This document shows, piece by piece, positions 15,093-23,948 of a stretch of 52,938 nt of DNA. Below the pieces are notes generated by a model. That model saw only the letters and a list, made by a program, of their open reading frames with translations. It did no database searches and was not told the origin of the DNA. A program made the translations under genes and the position numbers. The stretch covers positions 1 to 52,938 of the forward strand of contig DVGO01000034.1 in NCBI GenBank assembly GCA_018712645.1, in the 5' to 3' direction. The stretch comes from Candidatus Faecousia faecavium. Its GTDB lineage: Bacteria; Bacillota; Clostridia; Oscillospirales; Oscillospiraceae. Within the stretch, counting starts at the first letter, position 1; every line of letters begins with the position of its first letter.

Positions 15093-17285
15093 ATGGAAAG
15101 AATAAGCCGTTTTCGCGCTGCATTGTTCCTGGTATTGTTCGTTTTTATTCTGACCTTGTTTGCCGGCAAACTGTTCATGCTGCAAATCGTGGAAACCGAT
15201 GGCAATACCGACAACACCCAGACATACACCACTCTGACTACCGTCCGTGCCGCCCGGGGCGATATCCTGGACCGCAACGGCAACGTGCTGGTGGGCAACC
15301 GGGCGTCTTATGACCTGGTGTTCAACCACTACGTGATCAAGTCCTATTCCGACCGGAATGAGGCACTGTACCGGCTGGTGCAGAAGTGCCGGGAGCTGGG
15401 CATTACTTACAACGATCATTTCCCCGTCACCCAGACCCAGCCTTTTGAATACACCCTGACCTCCATGGCCAGCACCTGGCAGAATAACTTCCTGCTGTAC
15501 ATGACCGACCGGGGCCTGGACCCGGATATCACCGCTCCCCTTCTGGTACAGAAGCTGCGGAGCAGTTACGACATTCCCGAGGACTGGTCGGACACCGACG
15601 CCCGGGCGGTCATCGGATTTTTGTACGAGTTTGACCTGCGGGGCTTTACCAACCTGCCCACCTACACCTTCATGGAGGACGTGTCCGATGAGAATCTGTC
15701 CGCCATCCTGGAGCTGAATACCCCCGGCCTGATGGTGGAATCCTCCACCGTCCGGGAATACCACACCAAATACGCTGCCCATGTGCTGGGCTACCTGGGC
15801 GGCATGGATGATGCCGACTGGGCCAAGTACAAGGAACTGAACTACTCCATGGATGCCATGATCGGCCAGTCCGGCTTTGAGGAGGCTTTTGAAGACTACC
15901 TCCACGGCATTGACGGCACCCGTGTGGACGTGGTCAGCCGTGATGGCGCCATCATCAAGCAGTACTACGCCAAGGAATATGATGACAACGGCAACGTCAT
16001 CGGCGAGAAGACTCCGGTGGCGGGCAACAACGTGGAAACCACCCTGGACATCAAGATCCAGCAGGTGGCGGAGGAAGCTTTGGCAGAAACAATGCGAAAG
16101 CGTACTGATCCCCAAATAAATACTGCCACAGGTGAAAACAGTGGTCTAGATGCTCAAGGTGCCGCCGTCATCGTTATGAATCCCAAAACCGGTGAAATTC
16201 TGGCCTGCGCCAGCTATCCCACCTACAATCTGGCCACCATGAATGAAGACTGGGACGAGATCGTCAGCAACGAGTATAACCCCTTCTTCAACCGGGCCTT
16301 CGGCGCGGAATACGCCCCCGGCTCCACCTTCAAAATGTGCACCCTGATTGCTGCCATGGAAAACCGAAACTCTCAAGGGGAATATATTCTGAAATACGGG
16401 GAAGAAATCGAGGGCACTGGTGTTTATATGCGCTTTGCTGATCAAGGATTTAAGCCCACCTGCCTGCTCTACACCAGCAGCGGCGGCGCTACCCACGGTT
16501 GGGTTGATGGTTCCATGGCCATATGCGGTTCCTGCAACATCTTTTTCTATGAGTTGGGCTACCGGTGTACTTGGGAAATGGTGGAAGAAACATGTAAAGC
16601 TCTGGGCCTTGGTGTTCCCACGGGCATTGAACTGACAGAAAAGACAGGCTATATCAACAACCCAGACCGTAAAATAGAAGTTTATGGCACAGGGAGTAAT
16701 GCGACATTTGGCGCTGGTGACCGTATCCTGGGCGGAATTGGTCAGGCTGAGCACCGCTTTACGCCGTTGCAGTTATGTGTTTACGCTTCCACTCTGGCAA
16801 ACAGCGGCACTAGAATGAAAGCAACTTTCCTCAACCGGGTCATCTCCTCAGACTACCGCACCCTGGTCCATGAAAACCAGCCTACCATCGCCAATCAGCT
16901 GGAAATGATGCCTACCACCATTGAAACCTATAAAGAAGGTATGAAAAAAGTCATCACTCAGCCGGAAGGTACAGGCAGACGTTATTTTGGTGGATGGGGA
17001 GACCAGTATGGCGACGAAGATGGCGTCTGGCCCCTGAAGGGCGAGGTTACCGTTTATGCCAAAACGGGTACTGCACAGCACTCTTCCGGTGGCTCTGATA
17101 ACGGTGCTTTCGTGTGCTTCTCTCATCGGGTCGGTGAGACTGAGCCGGATTTGGCTGTGGCAATCTTTGGCGAAAAAATCGCCAGCGGTTCCTACCTGGC
17201 TCCTGTTGCCGAAAAGATTCTGCTGGCTTACTACGAAATGGATGAGGCAAAAGAAGTTTCTGTTTTTGAAAATCAGATAAGTTAA
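15093..17285 (+). CDS. Class B penicillin-binding protein, putative inducible (mecA-like) transpeptidase
   Basis: The product is 730 residues. A short cytoplasmic tail and one membrane anchor (about 8-32) lead to a PBP dimerisation region (RAARGDILDRNGNVLVGN). The transpeptidase domain has the active Ser411 in STFK, SCN at 480-482 and KTGT at 657-660. It cross-links peptidoglycan on the outer face of the membrane and is of the PBP2/MrdA type. Linkage to blaI-blaR1 and operator 2 implies drug-inducible expression, as for mecA; low drug affinity is inferred, not shown. Composition is patchy: sampled 60-base lines run about 72, 43, 62 and 42% GC through the gene, suggesting a mosaic built from two sources. 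GGAGG precedes the ATG. Confidence 0.9.
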   Translation: MERISRFRAALFLVLFVFILTLFAGKLFMLQIVETDGNTDNTQTYTTLTTVRAARGDILDRNGNVLVGNRASYDLVFNHYVIKSYSDRNEALYRLVQKCRELGITYNDHFPVTQTQPFEYTLTSMASTWQNNFLLYMTDRGLDPDITAPLLVQKLRSSYDIPEDWSDTDARAVIGFLYEFDLRGFTNLPTYTFMEDVSDENLSAILELNTPGLMVESSTVREYHTKYAAHVLGYLGGMDDADWAKYKELNYSMDAMIGQSGFEEAFEDYLHGIDGTRVDVVSRDGAIIKQYYAKEYDDNGNVIGEKTPVAGNNVETTLDIKIQQVAEEALAETMRKRTDPQINTATGENSGLDAQGAAVIVMNPKTGEILACASYPTYNLATMNEDWDEIVSNEYNPFFNRAFGAEYAPGSTFKMCTLIAAMENRNSQGEYILKYGEEIEGTGVYMRFADQGFKPTCLLYTSSGGATHGWVDGSMAICGSCNIFFYELGYRCTWEMVEETCKALGLGVPTGIELTEKTGYINNPDRKIEVYGTGSNATFGAGDRILGGIGQAEHRFTPLQLCVYASTLANSGTRMKATFLNRVISSDYRTLVHENQPTIANQLEMMPTTIETYKEGMKKVITQPEGTGRRYFGGWGDQYGDEDGVWPLKGEVTVYAKTGTAQHSSGGSDNGAFVCFSHRVGETEPDLAVAIFGEKIASGSYLAPVAEKILLAYYEMDEAKEVSVFENQIS

Positions 17286-17410
17286 TCCGGATGCGTATGC
17301 ATCGGTATAAAAACGGTAAACTTCCCTACGGATGTTGAAACGGAAGAGCATTCTAAAAAGCAATGCAACGCTGCCGCTTTGTCCGCAACAGCTTTTTTAG
17401 CGTGGAAAAT

Positions 17411-17424
17411 CTTACAAATGTAAG
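17411..17424. promoter_or_regulatory. BlaI/MecI-type operator 3, upstream of the envelope operon
   Basis: CTTACA-AA-TGTAAG is a perfect dyad that matches operators 1 and 2. It overlaps the upstream edge of the ribosome-binding site for the gene at 17435. It extends the probable BlaI regulon to three further genes. Confidence 0.75.
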
Positions 17425-17434
17425 GAATAGTTAT

Positions 17435-17970
17435 ATGAAACAATTCATTGTGGATACCACAGAACCAGATACCCTGCTTCTGGAAACAGACTGCCCGGTC
17501 AATGAAGAAGCCATCATCGAATGTATCACAGCAGTTTGGGGGAAGGCTTTTTCCTTAGCGTATGTATTCTTTTTGGGTTGTTGTATTGAGATGTATGTTT
17601 TTCTTTTTTATGGGCCAGATATACATGGAATGGGTTTGCATGGGATCTGTCTGTCATCCCAACACTTCTGTTAAGCATACTCTTAGGCGCTCGCTATGTG
17701 ATGCCCAAAATACTCATGAAATTGTATTTTCACATCAGAAAGGAACACTACCGCGTTGCCTGCTTCTACGCAAAATCTTTTGAACTGCATGACGAATCTG
17801 AAAGACTGTTTGTCTGTCCATACCAAAAAATGAAACGTGTAATCCTGTCTGAACGGTATCTTATTTTAGTTTTTCCGAAAATGCTGGCCAGTGTACCTTT
17901 GGACAGGCTGTCAGATTTAGAACTGAATACGATTCTGGAAAACATTAGGAGGCATCTATGGATAGATTAG
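17435..17970 (+). pseudogene. YcxB-like membrane protein, frameshifted
   Basis: The first frame begins MKQFIVDTTEPDTLLLETDC and enters a membrane region. The protein then continues in a different frame (WARYTWNGFAWDLSVIPTLL, then HIRKEHYRVACFYAKSFELHDESER, and YLILVFPKML). The switch falls in a run of six T at about 17606-17611; a seventh T would restore one continuous frame of about 178 residues. The restored layout (two membrane segments, then a soluble beta domain) resembles YcxB-like proteins. It is the first gene behind BlaI operator 3 and overlaps the next gene by 13 nt. Either the gene is inactive, or the missing T is a sequencing error or a phase-variable tract. Confidence 0.65.
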
Positions 17971-18776
17971 AAAAACAAATTTTATGTATTAGTACCGTGT
18001 GCCTGATATTCATTTTTCTCTTCGCTCTGTACTGGCTGCCTACGCTTCCACATAAGGAGTCAGACAATGAAAAAACAGGGGTCGAAGCAGCAACAGAGAT
18101 GGCGGGAACAAGCCCCCAGGTCCCTACCCAAAGCATGTGCAGTGAAGAAACAGATGCTGCAGCGCCGGAACAGGAAACATGGAAAATATCGGTTTTAAAC
18201 ACCGCAAACGGGAAACAGAAGTTCCAGTTCACATTGGAAGACTATATTGAGAAATATAACTTCCTATATCGGCTGGAACATGATCGGACTTGGCTGTTGC
18301 CGAAAGAAGAATGGCACCGTTTTGATAGTCAAGAATCTCCTTTCTCTGACATAGATACTGCGCGATATGAATTTGATCCAGACAAAAACGTCCATAGTGA
18401 TCCGGATTTGTGGGCCTTCATCGACCCAGAAGATGGCAATCTCTGTGAGGTATCCCTCGGCATGCCCGAGCACGACTGGACCCAATGGAGATACGAAGTA
18501 TTTCAGCAGCAGTGCTATTACACCCTTTCCGTATTTTATCCGGAGCTGACTGCTGAAGAAGTTTGGGCGTTGTTTGATCTGCTGTATGCGGATGCAGCAG
18601 AAAATGAATATCTTTCTCAGTCAGACAAGCCAGATCCCGTAACCATCCGCTTTCGCGGCGATGTAGGCTGCTACGGATTTATTCATAGCGGAGTCATTCG
18701 GATCAACGTCATTCCTGTGACTGCAGAGCTTCTGGAAAACTTTACCGATGGAGGCGGTTCGACTTATGGCATTTAA
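17958..18776 (+). CDS. Membrane-anchored extracytoplasmic protein of unknown function
   Basis: The product is 272 residues: a short N-terminus, one membrane segment (LCISTVCLIFIFLFALYWL), a Thr/Glu/Ala-rich linker (about 35-75), then a soluble acidic domain rich in Trp, Tyr and Asp (EHDWTQWRYEVFQQQCYY, RFRGDVGCYGFIHSGVI). The domain should face the outside. I recognise no family and see no catalytic motif. It sits behind BlaI operator 3, overlaps the genes on both sides, and is therefore probably induced together with the PBP under beta-lactam stress. AGGAGG lies 7 nt before the ATG. Confidence 0.75.
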   Translation: MDRLEKQILCISTVCLIFIFLFALYWLPTLPHKESDNEKTGVEAATEMAGTSPQVPTQSMCSEETDAAAPEQETWKISVLNTANGKQKFQFTLEDYIEKYNFLYRLEHDRTWLLPKEEWHRFDSQESPFSDIDTARYEFDPDKNVHSDPDLWAFIDPEDGNLCEVSLGMPEHDWTQWRYEVFQQQCYYTLSVFYPELTAEEVWALFDLLYADAAENEYLSQSDKPDPVTIRFRGDVGCYGFIHSGVIRINVIPVTAELLENFTDGGGSTYGI

Positions 18777-20040
18777 CCCCAGACACCCTTTCAAACAGAA
18801 CTTGAAAACATGCCCAATTTACGCAAATGGGATTTCCAAATCTCTCCTTTGGACTGTATATTTTTTACTGTTCACTTTCTTAGTTTGCACAGGCTGCGGC
18901 TATCAGAATCATTCTGGAAAGGTAATCTGTTCTGTTGCCAGGGAAACAACGATTTCTTCCAGCGTAACCAACGAAGATCTTTCCGTATCTGTGCCGGAAG
19001 AAATAGCAAATAACTGCATGGCAATTGCGGACATGTACAAAGACATGATTGTGAATACCCAGACAGTCAAGGATGAAACCATAGAAGAAATTGAAGCTAT
19101 TCTGGTGAATGCAGGATATCCAACAGTAGTTAAGGAAGGAATCTACCCGGAATATCTGGCAAATTCTGAGGTTCTCTATGATTTCTGGGATCAGGTAACT
19201 GCCAAGCAAGATGGAGAAATCGGCATTGTTCAAGTCCGGGAAAACGGGGGATTTTCTTACCTGTATTTCCGCAGCGTGGAAGGGTCGGGACAATGTTACA
19301 GTGTGTTTGTGGATTGGAATGCAGACACAGAACCCTATTTTTCCATGTGTGAAGAACTTCCTGTATATGATTGGGAGCTGACAGAAAATGGAACCTTTTA
19401 CTATCAGACATATCCTCCTGACTGCCACTATGATGACTACGCCCGGCTCTTGCTGCATCCTATAGATCAAGCGTATTATGATTTAATGCTAACCTACATC
19501 GAGCCAATTGGCTATGCCCAAAATAATATGTTCTACTGTGACTGGTCGGAACAGGATTTTGGGGAGCTATGCTTTAATGATCTGTTTGGATACCTTTACA
19601 AACTGCAAACTGGGCGTAAACTGGATCTAAACCAGTTTTCCTACAATGGGGTACCGTGGTATTATCTGATTCCAAGAGACTTGTTTGAAGAAACGATCAC
19701 ATCCTATTTTTCTATCACGAAGGAAGCCCTGCGAAATCATGCGGTATATTTTGAGTCACAACAGGAATATGCCTATGCAGACAACTATTTGTATTTTCCC
19801 GATGACATACCGGATATGATTCCCATGGTGACAAACCGTGTGGACAATCCCAACGGGACATTCACGCTTTCCGTCACCGTATCCAGTTTGGAAAGGAAAA
19901 CAGATAAGCTATTTTGCCACGAAGTTACCATTCGGCCACTGGCGGACGGTGGTTTTCAATATGTGTCAAATCGAATATCCTATTTGACAGATTACGGGCT
20001 GCCGCCGAATTATCCTCGTCTCCCGGAAGAAATTCGATAA
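18766..20040 (+). CDS. Large lipoprotein of unknown function in the BlaI regulon
   Basis: The product is 424 residues from ATG 18766, chosen for GGAGGCGG 8 nt upstream. The ATG overlaps the end of the previous gene. A hydrophobic segment ends in the lipobox-like VCTGC, so it is probably lipid-anchored outside the cell. The mature region is long, acidic and aromatic-rich (FYYQTYPPDCHYDDY, YLIPRDLFEETITSYF, NPNGTFTLSVTVSSLER), with the appearance of a beta-rich domain. It may belong to a DUF family seen next to BlaR1 in Clostridia, but I cannot name it with certainty. It is the last gene of the operon and would act at the cell surface alongside the PBP. Confidence 0.78.
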   Translation: MAFNPRHPFKQNLKTCPIYANGISKSLLWTVYFLLFTFLVCTGCGYQNHSGKVICSVARETTISSSVTNEDLSVSVPEEIANNCMAIADMYKDMIVNTQTVKDETIEEIEAILVNAGYPTVVKEGIYPEYLANSEVLYDFWDQVTAKQDGEIGIVQVRENGGFSYLYFRSVEGSGQCYSVFVDWNADTEPYFSMCEELPVYDWELTENGTFYYQTYPPDCHYDDYARLLLHPIDQAYYDLMLTYIEPIGYAQNNMFYCDWSEQDFGELCFNDLFGYLYKLQTGRKLDLNQFSYNGVPWYYLIPRDLFEETITSYFSITKEALRNHAVYFESQQEYAYADNYLYFPDDIPDMIPMVTNRVDNPNGTFTLSVTVSSLERKTDKLFCHEVTIRPLADGGFQYVSNRISYLTDYGLPPNYPRLPEEIR

Positions 20041-20155
20041 AACGGATACAATGATAGAATGATTATCAACACATTCGATATATCCTTTGTTACCTATAAA
20101 ATAAAAAGTGTCGGTGCAGCGCCTTCCCCTGGCGTCTATTCCCAGCACGCAAGGA

Positions 20156-20304
20156 GAAAATAAACAAGCCGGAATTTCTCAGAGCGAACTGCTCCGAAAA
20201 ATTCCGGCTAATTTTTTCTGATTCAATTGATAACTTTCTGAAAACTTCTAAAAAAAGAACGCATCTTCTTGAAAATTCCCCTGGAAATCTAAAAAGGGTG
20301 CGGC
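20156..20304. repeat. 150-bp direct repeat, copy B
   Basis: This is the partner of 7857-8006, about 97% identical by eye and in the same orientation, with the same terminator-like hairpin and T6 run. It lies just downstream of the BlaI-controlled operon and 200 bp from tRNA-Pro, so it marks the right edge of the accessory block. The rest of the 20041-20454 gap holds nothing I can identify. Confidence 0.85.
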
Positions 20305-20454
20305 CCACACCTGCCAAACTGGTTCAAACTCGGGGCAAACCCGAGAGACATCTTCCAGACAGGCAAAAATATCTATGAAATGCACGAAAATCGTGTTAAC
20401 ATTTCACCCCAAAATTCCAAATTATTTTGCACTCAAAACCAGCAGAAAGCAAAG

Positions 20455-20500
20455 AAAAAACACTTTAGATCTAACTTTTTAAGAGTTATATCTAAAGTGT
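20455..20500 (-). terminator. Terminator of tRNA-Pro
   Basis: On the minus strand ACACTTTAGAT pairs with ATCTAAAGTGT across a loop of 19 nt and is followed by TTTTTTC, about 10 nt after the tRNA CCA end. Confidence 0.8.
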
Positions 20501-20510
20501 CTTCCAATAA

Positions 20511-20587
20511 TGGTCCGAGTGTCGAGATTCGAACTCGAGGCCTCTTGAACCCCATTCAAGCGCGATACCAAACTTCGCCACACCCGG
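20511..20587 (-). tRNA. tRNA-Pro (anticodon GGG)
   Basis: All four arms fold. The acceptor is CCGGGTG/CACTCGG, the D stem GCGA/TCGC and the T stem TCGAG/CTCGA. The anticodon stem CTTGA/TCAAG closes a 7-nt loop with GGG at 34-36. CCA is encoded. It lies at the junction between accessory block and chromosome, a common integration position, but no duplicated 3' end was seen in the window. Confidence 0.95.
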
Positions 20588-20738
20588 ATATTTACTTGCG
20601 TCTCTTGACGACTTCGATATATTAGCACACTTTGCCGAAAAATGCAAGCATTATTTTTGTTTTTCTCAAAAAATTTTTTCCTCCACAAATCCAGCGGCGT
20701 CTTCCGGATTTGTGGAGGACTTTTCCGCATTTTTCCAA

Positions 20739-21173
20739 TTATTGTGCCGGTTTATAGAAATAGATTCCGGAGCCGGACAGGCAGATCTTTTCCGGATGGG
20801 ATGCCTGGGTGGCTTCCGCCGTCAGATTCATCAGACTTCTGGTTGCAGACACCACATGTACCTTGACAATCACGCTCTCTCCAGGCATGAGGGGGCGATG
20901 ATAATCGATCTCCATCTGTACCGTGGGTGCAGTGCCTTCACCGGGTTTCAGACAGTAGGAAACAAAGCCCATGGCTTGGTCCAGAATGGTAGCGCACAGG
21001 CCCCCATGCAGAGTTCCAGCAAAATTGCGCATCCAGGGCGCAGTCTCGCAGGACATCACATAGTCGCCCTTCTCCGGGTCGCACTCCAACAAGGTAAAAT
21101 GCATCATATCCCCGATACTGCCGGGAACTTCCCGGGTGATTTCCGCAATGCGGTTGCGAACCCGGGTTTCCAT
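20739..21173 (-). CDS. PaaI-type hotdog thioesterase
   Basis: The product is 144 residues from METRVRNRIAEITREVPG. The hotdog core is clear: NFAGTLHGGLCATILDQAMG on the central helix, then TVQMEIDYHRPLMPGESV and an NLTAEAT strand. Members hydrolyse acyl-CoA thioesters in the cytoplasm; the substrate is unknown. The ATG falls 2 nt before the previous stop, so translation is probably coupled to the zinc-ribbon gene; no strong ribosome-binding site is visible. A longer start at 21200 is possible. Confidence 0.85.
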   Translation of the reverse strand: METRVRNRIAEITREVPGSIGDMMHFTLLECDPEKGDYVMSCETAPWMRNFAGTLHGGLCATILDQAMGFVSYCLKPGEGTAPTVQMEIDYHRPLMPGESVIVKVHVVSATRSLMNLTAEATQASHPEKICLSGSGIYFYKPAQ

Positions 21174-21174
21174 A

Positions 21175-21393
21175 TCATTCGCCACGTTCACTGCTAACAA
21201 CCTTTCCCATGTTCCACAGATAAGCTACAGACTTCTCTGCTTCCTTTTTTTCTTCTTCCGTGTTGTATTCCACATAAACCGTGTGAGCGCTGCAATCGGC
21301 ACATTCCACCTGAACGCACCAGCCGCCCTCATGCATCAGCATACCCGCTCCACGGCAAATGGGGCACTCTTCCAGCAAAATCATATCATCCAT
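21175..21393 (-). CDS. Small zinc-ribbon protein, Lar-like
   Basis: The product is 72 residues. CPICRGAG at the N-terminus and CVQVECADC form a four-cysteine zinc ribbon, followed by a helix with TEEEKKEAEKSVAYLWN. The layout resembles Lar/restriction-alleviation-like small proteins, though a chromosomal role is unknown. It is coupled to the thioesterase gene and follows the radical-SAM pair. Confidence 0.75.
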   Translation of the reverse strand: MDDMILLEECPICRGAGMLMHEGGWCVQVECADCSAHTVYVEYNTEEEKKEAEKSVAYLWNMGKVVSSERGE

Positions 21394-21406
21394 TTTCTAT
21401 TTCTCC

Positions 21407-22066
21407 TTATCTGAATACCGTTTCTTCGGCATCGTATAGTTCCAACCGGCAGCAGCGGACAAAGTCCGGGGCACATTCCGGCAGATATTTGGTTATGGCT
21501 GTCCCAATCAACATGGGGTTCAAAGATGGATTCTGGCAGCAAATCCGGCACAGCAGCGTCAGCTTCCCTGATTCACTGGAGGAAATCTCCATACTGCGAA
21601 TCAAAGGTGCAATGTTCTGAGGAGTGAGGCCCTGCTTTCCTTTCTTGTCCACCACCACTTCTTCCTGGGAAAACAGGGTCTGAATCTTTTCCCCAGCGTT
21701 CTCCGGGACACCGGAATCATATTCCAGAACCAGCCGGCAATCCATCAGGGAAAGTTCTTTCAGCTTACGTCCGCTATCGTATACTTCCAGCACCCGAACG
21801 CCGTCAATCATGGCTTCATTCAGTCGGGTGCGAATTTCCTCACCGGAAAGTGTTTCCCCTTCCAGGTCAAAGTCCAGCAGTTCGCAGCGGCTTTCCATTC
21901 CCAAACTCATAGGCAGGGCAATGGACACGGAGGGTCTGGGATTGAATCCATGGGTATGGGTCAGAGGAAGTCCCGCACGCTTGAACGAGCGCTGGAACAG
22001 GCGCATCAGGTCCAGATGGGAAATGTAAGCCGCGCTGCCCACCTTCTCAAACAATGCTCTAGGCAT
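21407..22066 (-). CDS. TIGR03936-type radical-SAM-associated protein (DUF2344)
   Basis: The product is 219 residues. The start MPRALFEKVGSAAYISHLDLMRLFQRSFKRAGLPL and GFNPRPSVSIALPMSLG are typical of the partner protein encoded beside, or fused to, TIGR03960 radical SAM enzymes. It has no iron-sulfur cysteines itself and is thought to bind RNA or substrate. It overlaps the upstream radical-SAM gene by 8 nt, so the two are coupled. Confidence 0.9.
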   Translation of the reverse strand: MPRALFEKVGSAAYISHLDLMRLFQRSFKRAGLPLTHTHGFNPRPSVSIALPMSLGMESRCELLDFDLEGETLSGEEIRTRLNEAMIDGVRVLEVYDSGRKLKELSLMDCRLVLEYDSGVPENAGEKIQTLFSQEEVVVDKKGKQGLTPQNIAPLIRSMEISSSESGKLTLLCRICCQNPSLNPMLIGTAITKYLPECAPDFVRCCRLELYDAEETVFR

Positions 22067-23894
22067 CGCAGGCCACCTCCTTCAGCAGGCCATTGGCACC
22101 GCATCCGGCGCAGCCATGGCGGCAGTCCGGTGTGACAGTTCCTGCATAGGCCCGTTTCCGTTCCAGCCGCAGAAATTTCTTGGTCACGCCCACATCGATG
22201 GTATCCCAGGGGAGGATTTCTTCTTCATCATAACCCCGAACGGTGTAGAAATCCGGGTCTACGCCGCACTTCTGGAAGGCATCAAACCATTTGGCATAGT
22301 TGAAATATTCATCCCAGCCATCCAGTCTGGCACCGCTGGCAACCGCCGTTTCCAGCACAGGCCCCAAGCGGCGATCACCCCGGGCAAACACCGCCTCCAG
22401 GCGGCTCAGATCCGGGCTGTGATAGTCGTACTCAATGGACTTGGAATAGAAATGGGATTTCAGCAATTTGCACCGGCGCAGGTATTCCTGGGGGGTAATC
22501 TGCTTTTCCCACTGGAATGGGGTATGGGGCTTGGGGACAAAATACGCCGTGGCCACATGTACCCGCAGGCCCCGCTTCTTATTCACAGCGTTTGCCTTCC
22601 ACTCCTGAATCACCTTGTACACCAGCTCCGCAATGCCCAGCACATCTTCGTCGGTTTCTGTGGGCAGTCCCAGCATAAAGTACAGCTTGACACTGTTCCA
22701 GCCGCCGGCAAAGGCCCGGGAGCAGGTGGTGAGAATCTCCTCTTCCGTCAGGTTTTTGTTAATGACGTCCCGCAGCCGCTGGGTGCCGGCTTCTGGTGCA
22801 AAGGTCAGGCCGCTTTTGCGGACGGTCTGCAATTTCTCCATCAGTTCCCGGGAGAAGTTATCCGCCCGAAGAGAGGGCACCGACAGGTTGATCTTCTGCT
22901 GGGCGCAGTAAGGCAGCAGCATGTCCGTCAATTCCTTCAGTCCCCGGTAATCCGAGGTGGACAGGCTGGAAATGGTAATTTCATTATTGCCGGAATGTTC
23001 CAGCGTCTGCACCGCCTGACGATAGAGCACCTCCGGGCTTTTCTTTCGCACCGGGCGGCAGCTGAAGCCCGCCTGGCAGAACCGGCAGCCACGGATGCAG
23101 CCCCGGAACACCTCCAGGTTGGCCCGGTCATGGACGATTTCCGTGGAGGGAACAATCATTTTGGTAGGGAAATAGGCCTTGTCCAGATCTTCTACAATCC
23201 GCTTGGTCACCACTTCCGGCGCTCCCTCCAAGGGAACAATGGCCGAAAGCGTACCGTCCTCGTGGTATTCATGGCGGTAGAAGCTGGGGACATAGACCCC
23301 GGGGATTTTCGCCACAGCGTGGAGGAAGGCATCCTTGCTCCAGCCTTCTGCTTTGGCCTGGTCGTACAGGGATACGATTTCCACCGTACTGTCCTCCCCT
23401 TCTCCCAGGGAGAAGAAGTCAATAAAGTCCGCCAGGGGTTCCGGATTGAAAGCGCAGACACCTCCGGCAAAGACGATATTTTTCAGGTCATGCCGATCCT
23501 TGGACCGGAGGGGAACCCCTGCCAGATTCAGCATGTTCAGAATATTGGAATAGGCCATTTCGTAGCCGATGGTAAAGGCGATCATGTCAAAATCCTTTAC
23601 CGGGCTTTGGCTCTCCAAGGCCCACAAAGGCAGATTGTGCTGGCGCATCGCATCTTCCATGTCCCCCCAGGGAGCAAAGACCCGCTCGCACCAGATGCCC
23701 TCCATCTCGTTCATCACGCCATAAAGAATCCGCATACCCACATTGGACATGCCAATTTCATAGGTATCCGGAAAGCAAAAAGCAACCCGGACACGCACAG
23801 CATCCAGATTCTTCTTTACCTCGCCCCATTCTCCGCCGGTGTACCGGGCCGGTTTTTGCACCGTGGGAAGAATGCGCTGTTTCAGTTCGGTCAT
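22059..23894 (-). CDS. TIGR03960-type B12-binding-fold radical SAM protein
   Basis: The product is 611 residues. It has an N-terminal B12-binding-like domain, then the radical SAM cluster motif CIRGCRFCQ (CxxxCxxC) near residue 245, and further SAM-barrel features (EAGTQRLRDVINKNLTEEEI). The C-terminus is Cys-rich (CRHGCAGCGANG). Family knowledge: a methylthiotransferase-like enzyme whose substrate is uncertain, nearly always beside the DUF2344 partner. In many Clostridia the pair precedes ribonuclease G and ribosomal L21, but here it does not. Confidence 0.92.
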   Translation of the reverse strand: MTELKQRILPTVQKPARYTGGEWGEVKKNLDAVRVRVAFCFPDTYEIGMSNVGMRILYGVMNEMEGIWCERVFAPWGDMEDAMRQHNLPLWALESQSPVKDFDMIAFTIGYEMAYSNILNMLNLAGVPLRSKDRHDLKNIVFAGGVCAFNPEPLADFIDFFSLGEGEDSTVEIVSLYDQAKAEGWSKDAFLHAVAKIPGVYVPSFYRHEYHEDGTLSAIVPLEGAPEVVTKRIVEDLDKAYFPTKMIVPSTEIVHDRANLEVFRGCIRGCRFCQAGFSCRPVRKKSPEVLYRQAVQTLEHSGNNEITISSLSTSDYRGLKELTDMLLPYCAQQKINLSVPSLRADNFSRELMEKLQTVRKSGLTFAPEAGTQRLRDVINKNLTEEEILTTCSRAFAGGWNSVKLYFMLGLPTETDEDVLGIAELVYKVIQEWKANAVNKKRGLRVHVATAYFVPKPHTPFQWEKQITPQEYLRRCKLLKSHFYSKSIEYDYHSPDLSRLEAVFARGDRRLGPVLETAVASGARLDGWDEYFNYAKWFDAFQKCGVDPDFYTVRGYDEEEILPWDTIDVGVTKKFLRLERKRAYAGTVTPDCRHGCAGCGANGLLKEVACDA

Positions 23895-23948
23895 AGTGTT
23901 ACCTCTTTGTCAATGGTAGCCCTATTGTACCCCGAAATGGCCCGGTTT

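Noticed and set aside
17595-17615. Programmed -1 frameshift at the T6 run of the YcxB-like gene
   Set aside because: The zero-frame codons do not form an X XXY YYZ heptamer, so a lost T is the simpler explanation.
20511-20587. tRNA-Pro as the attachment site of the mobile element
   Set aside because: No second copy of the tRNA 3' end and no integrase gene were found in the window, so it remains only a possibility.
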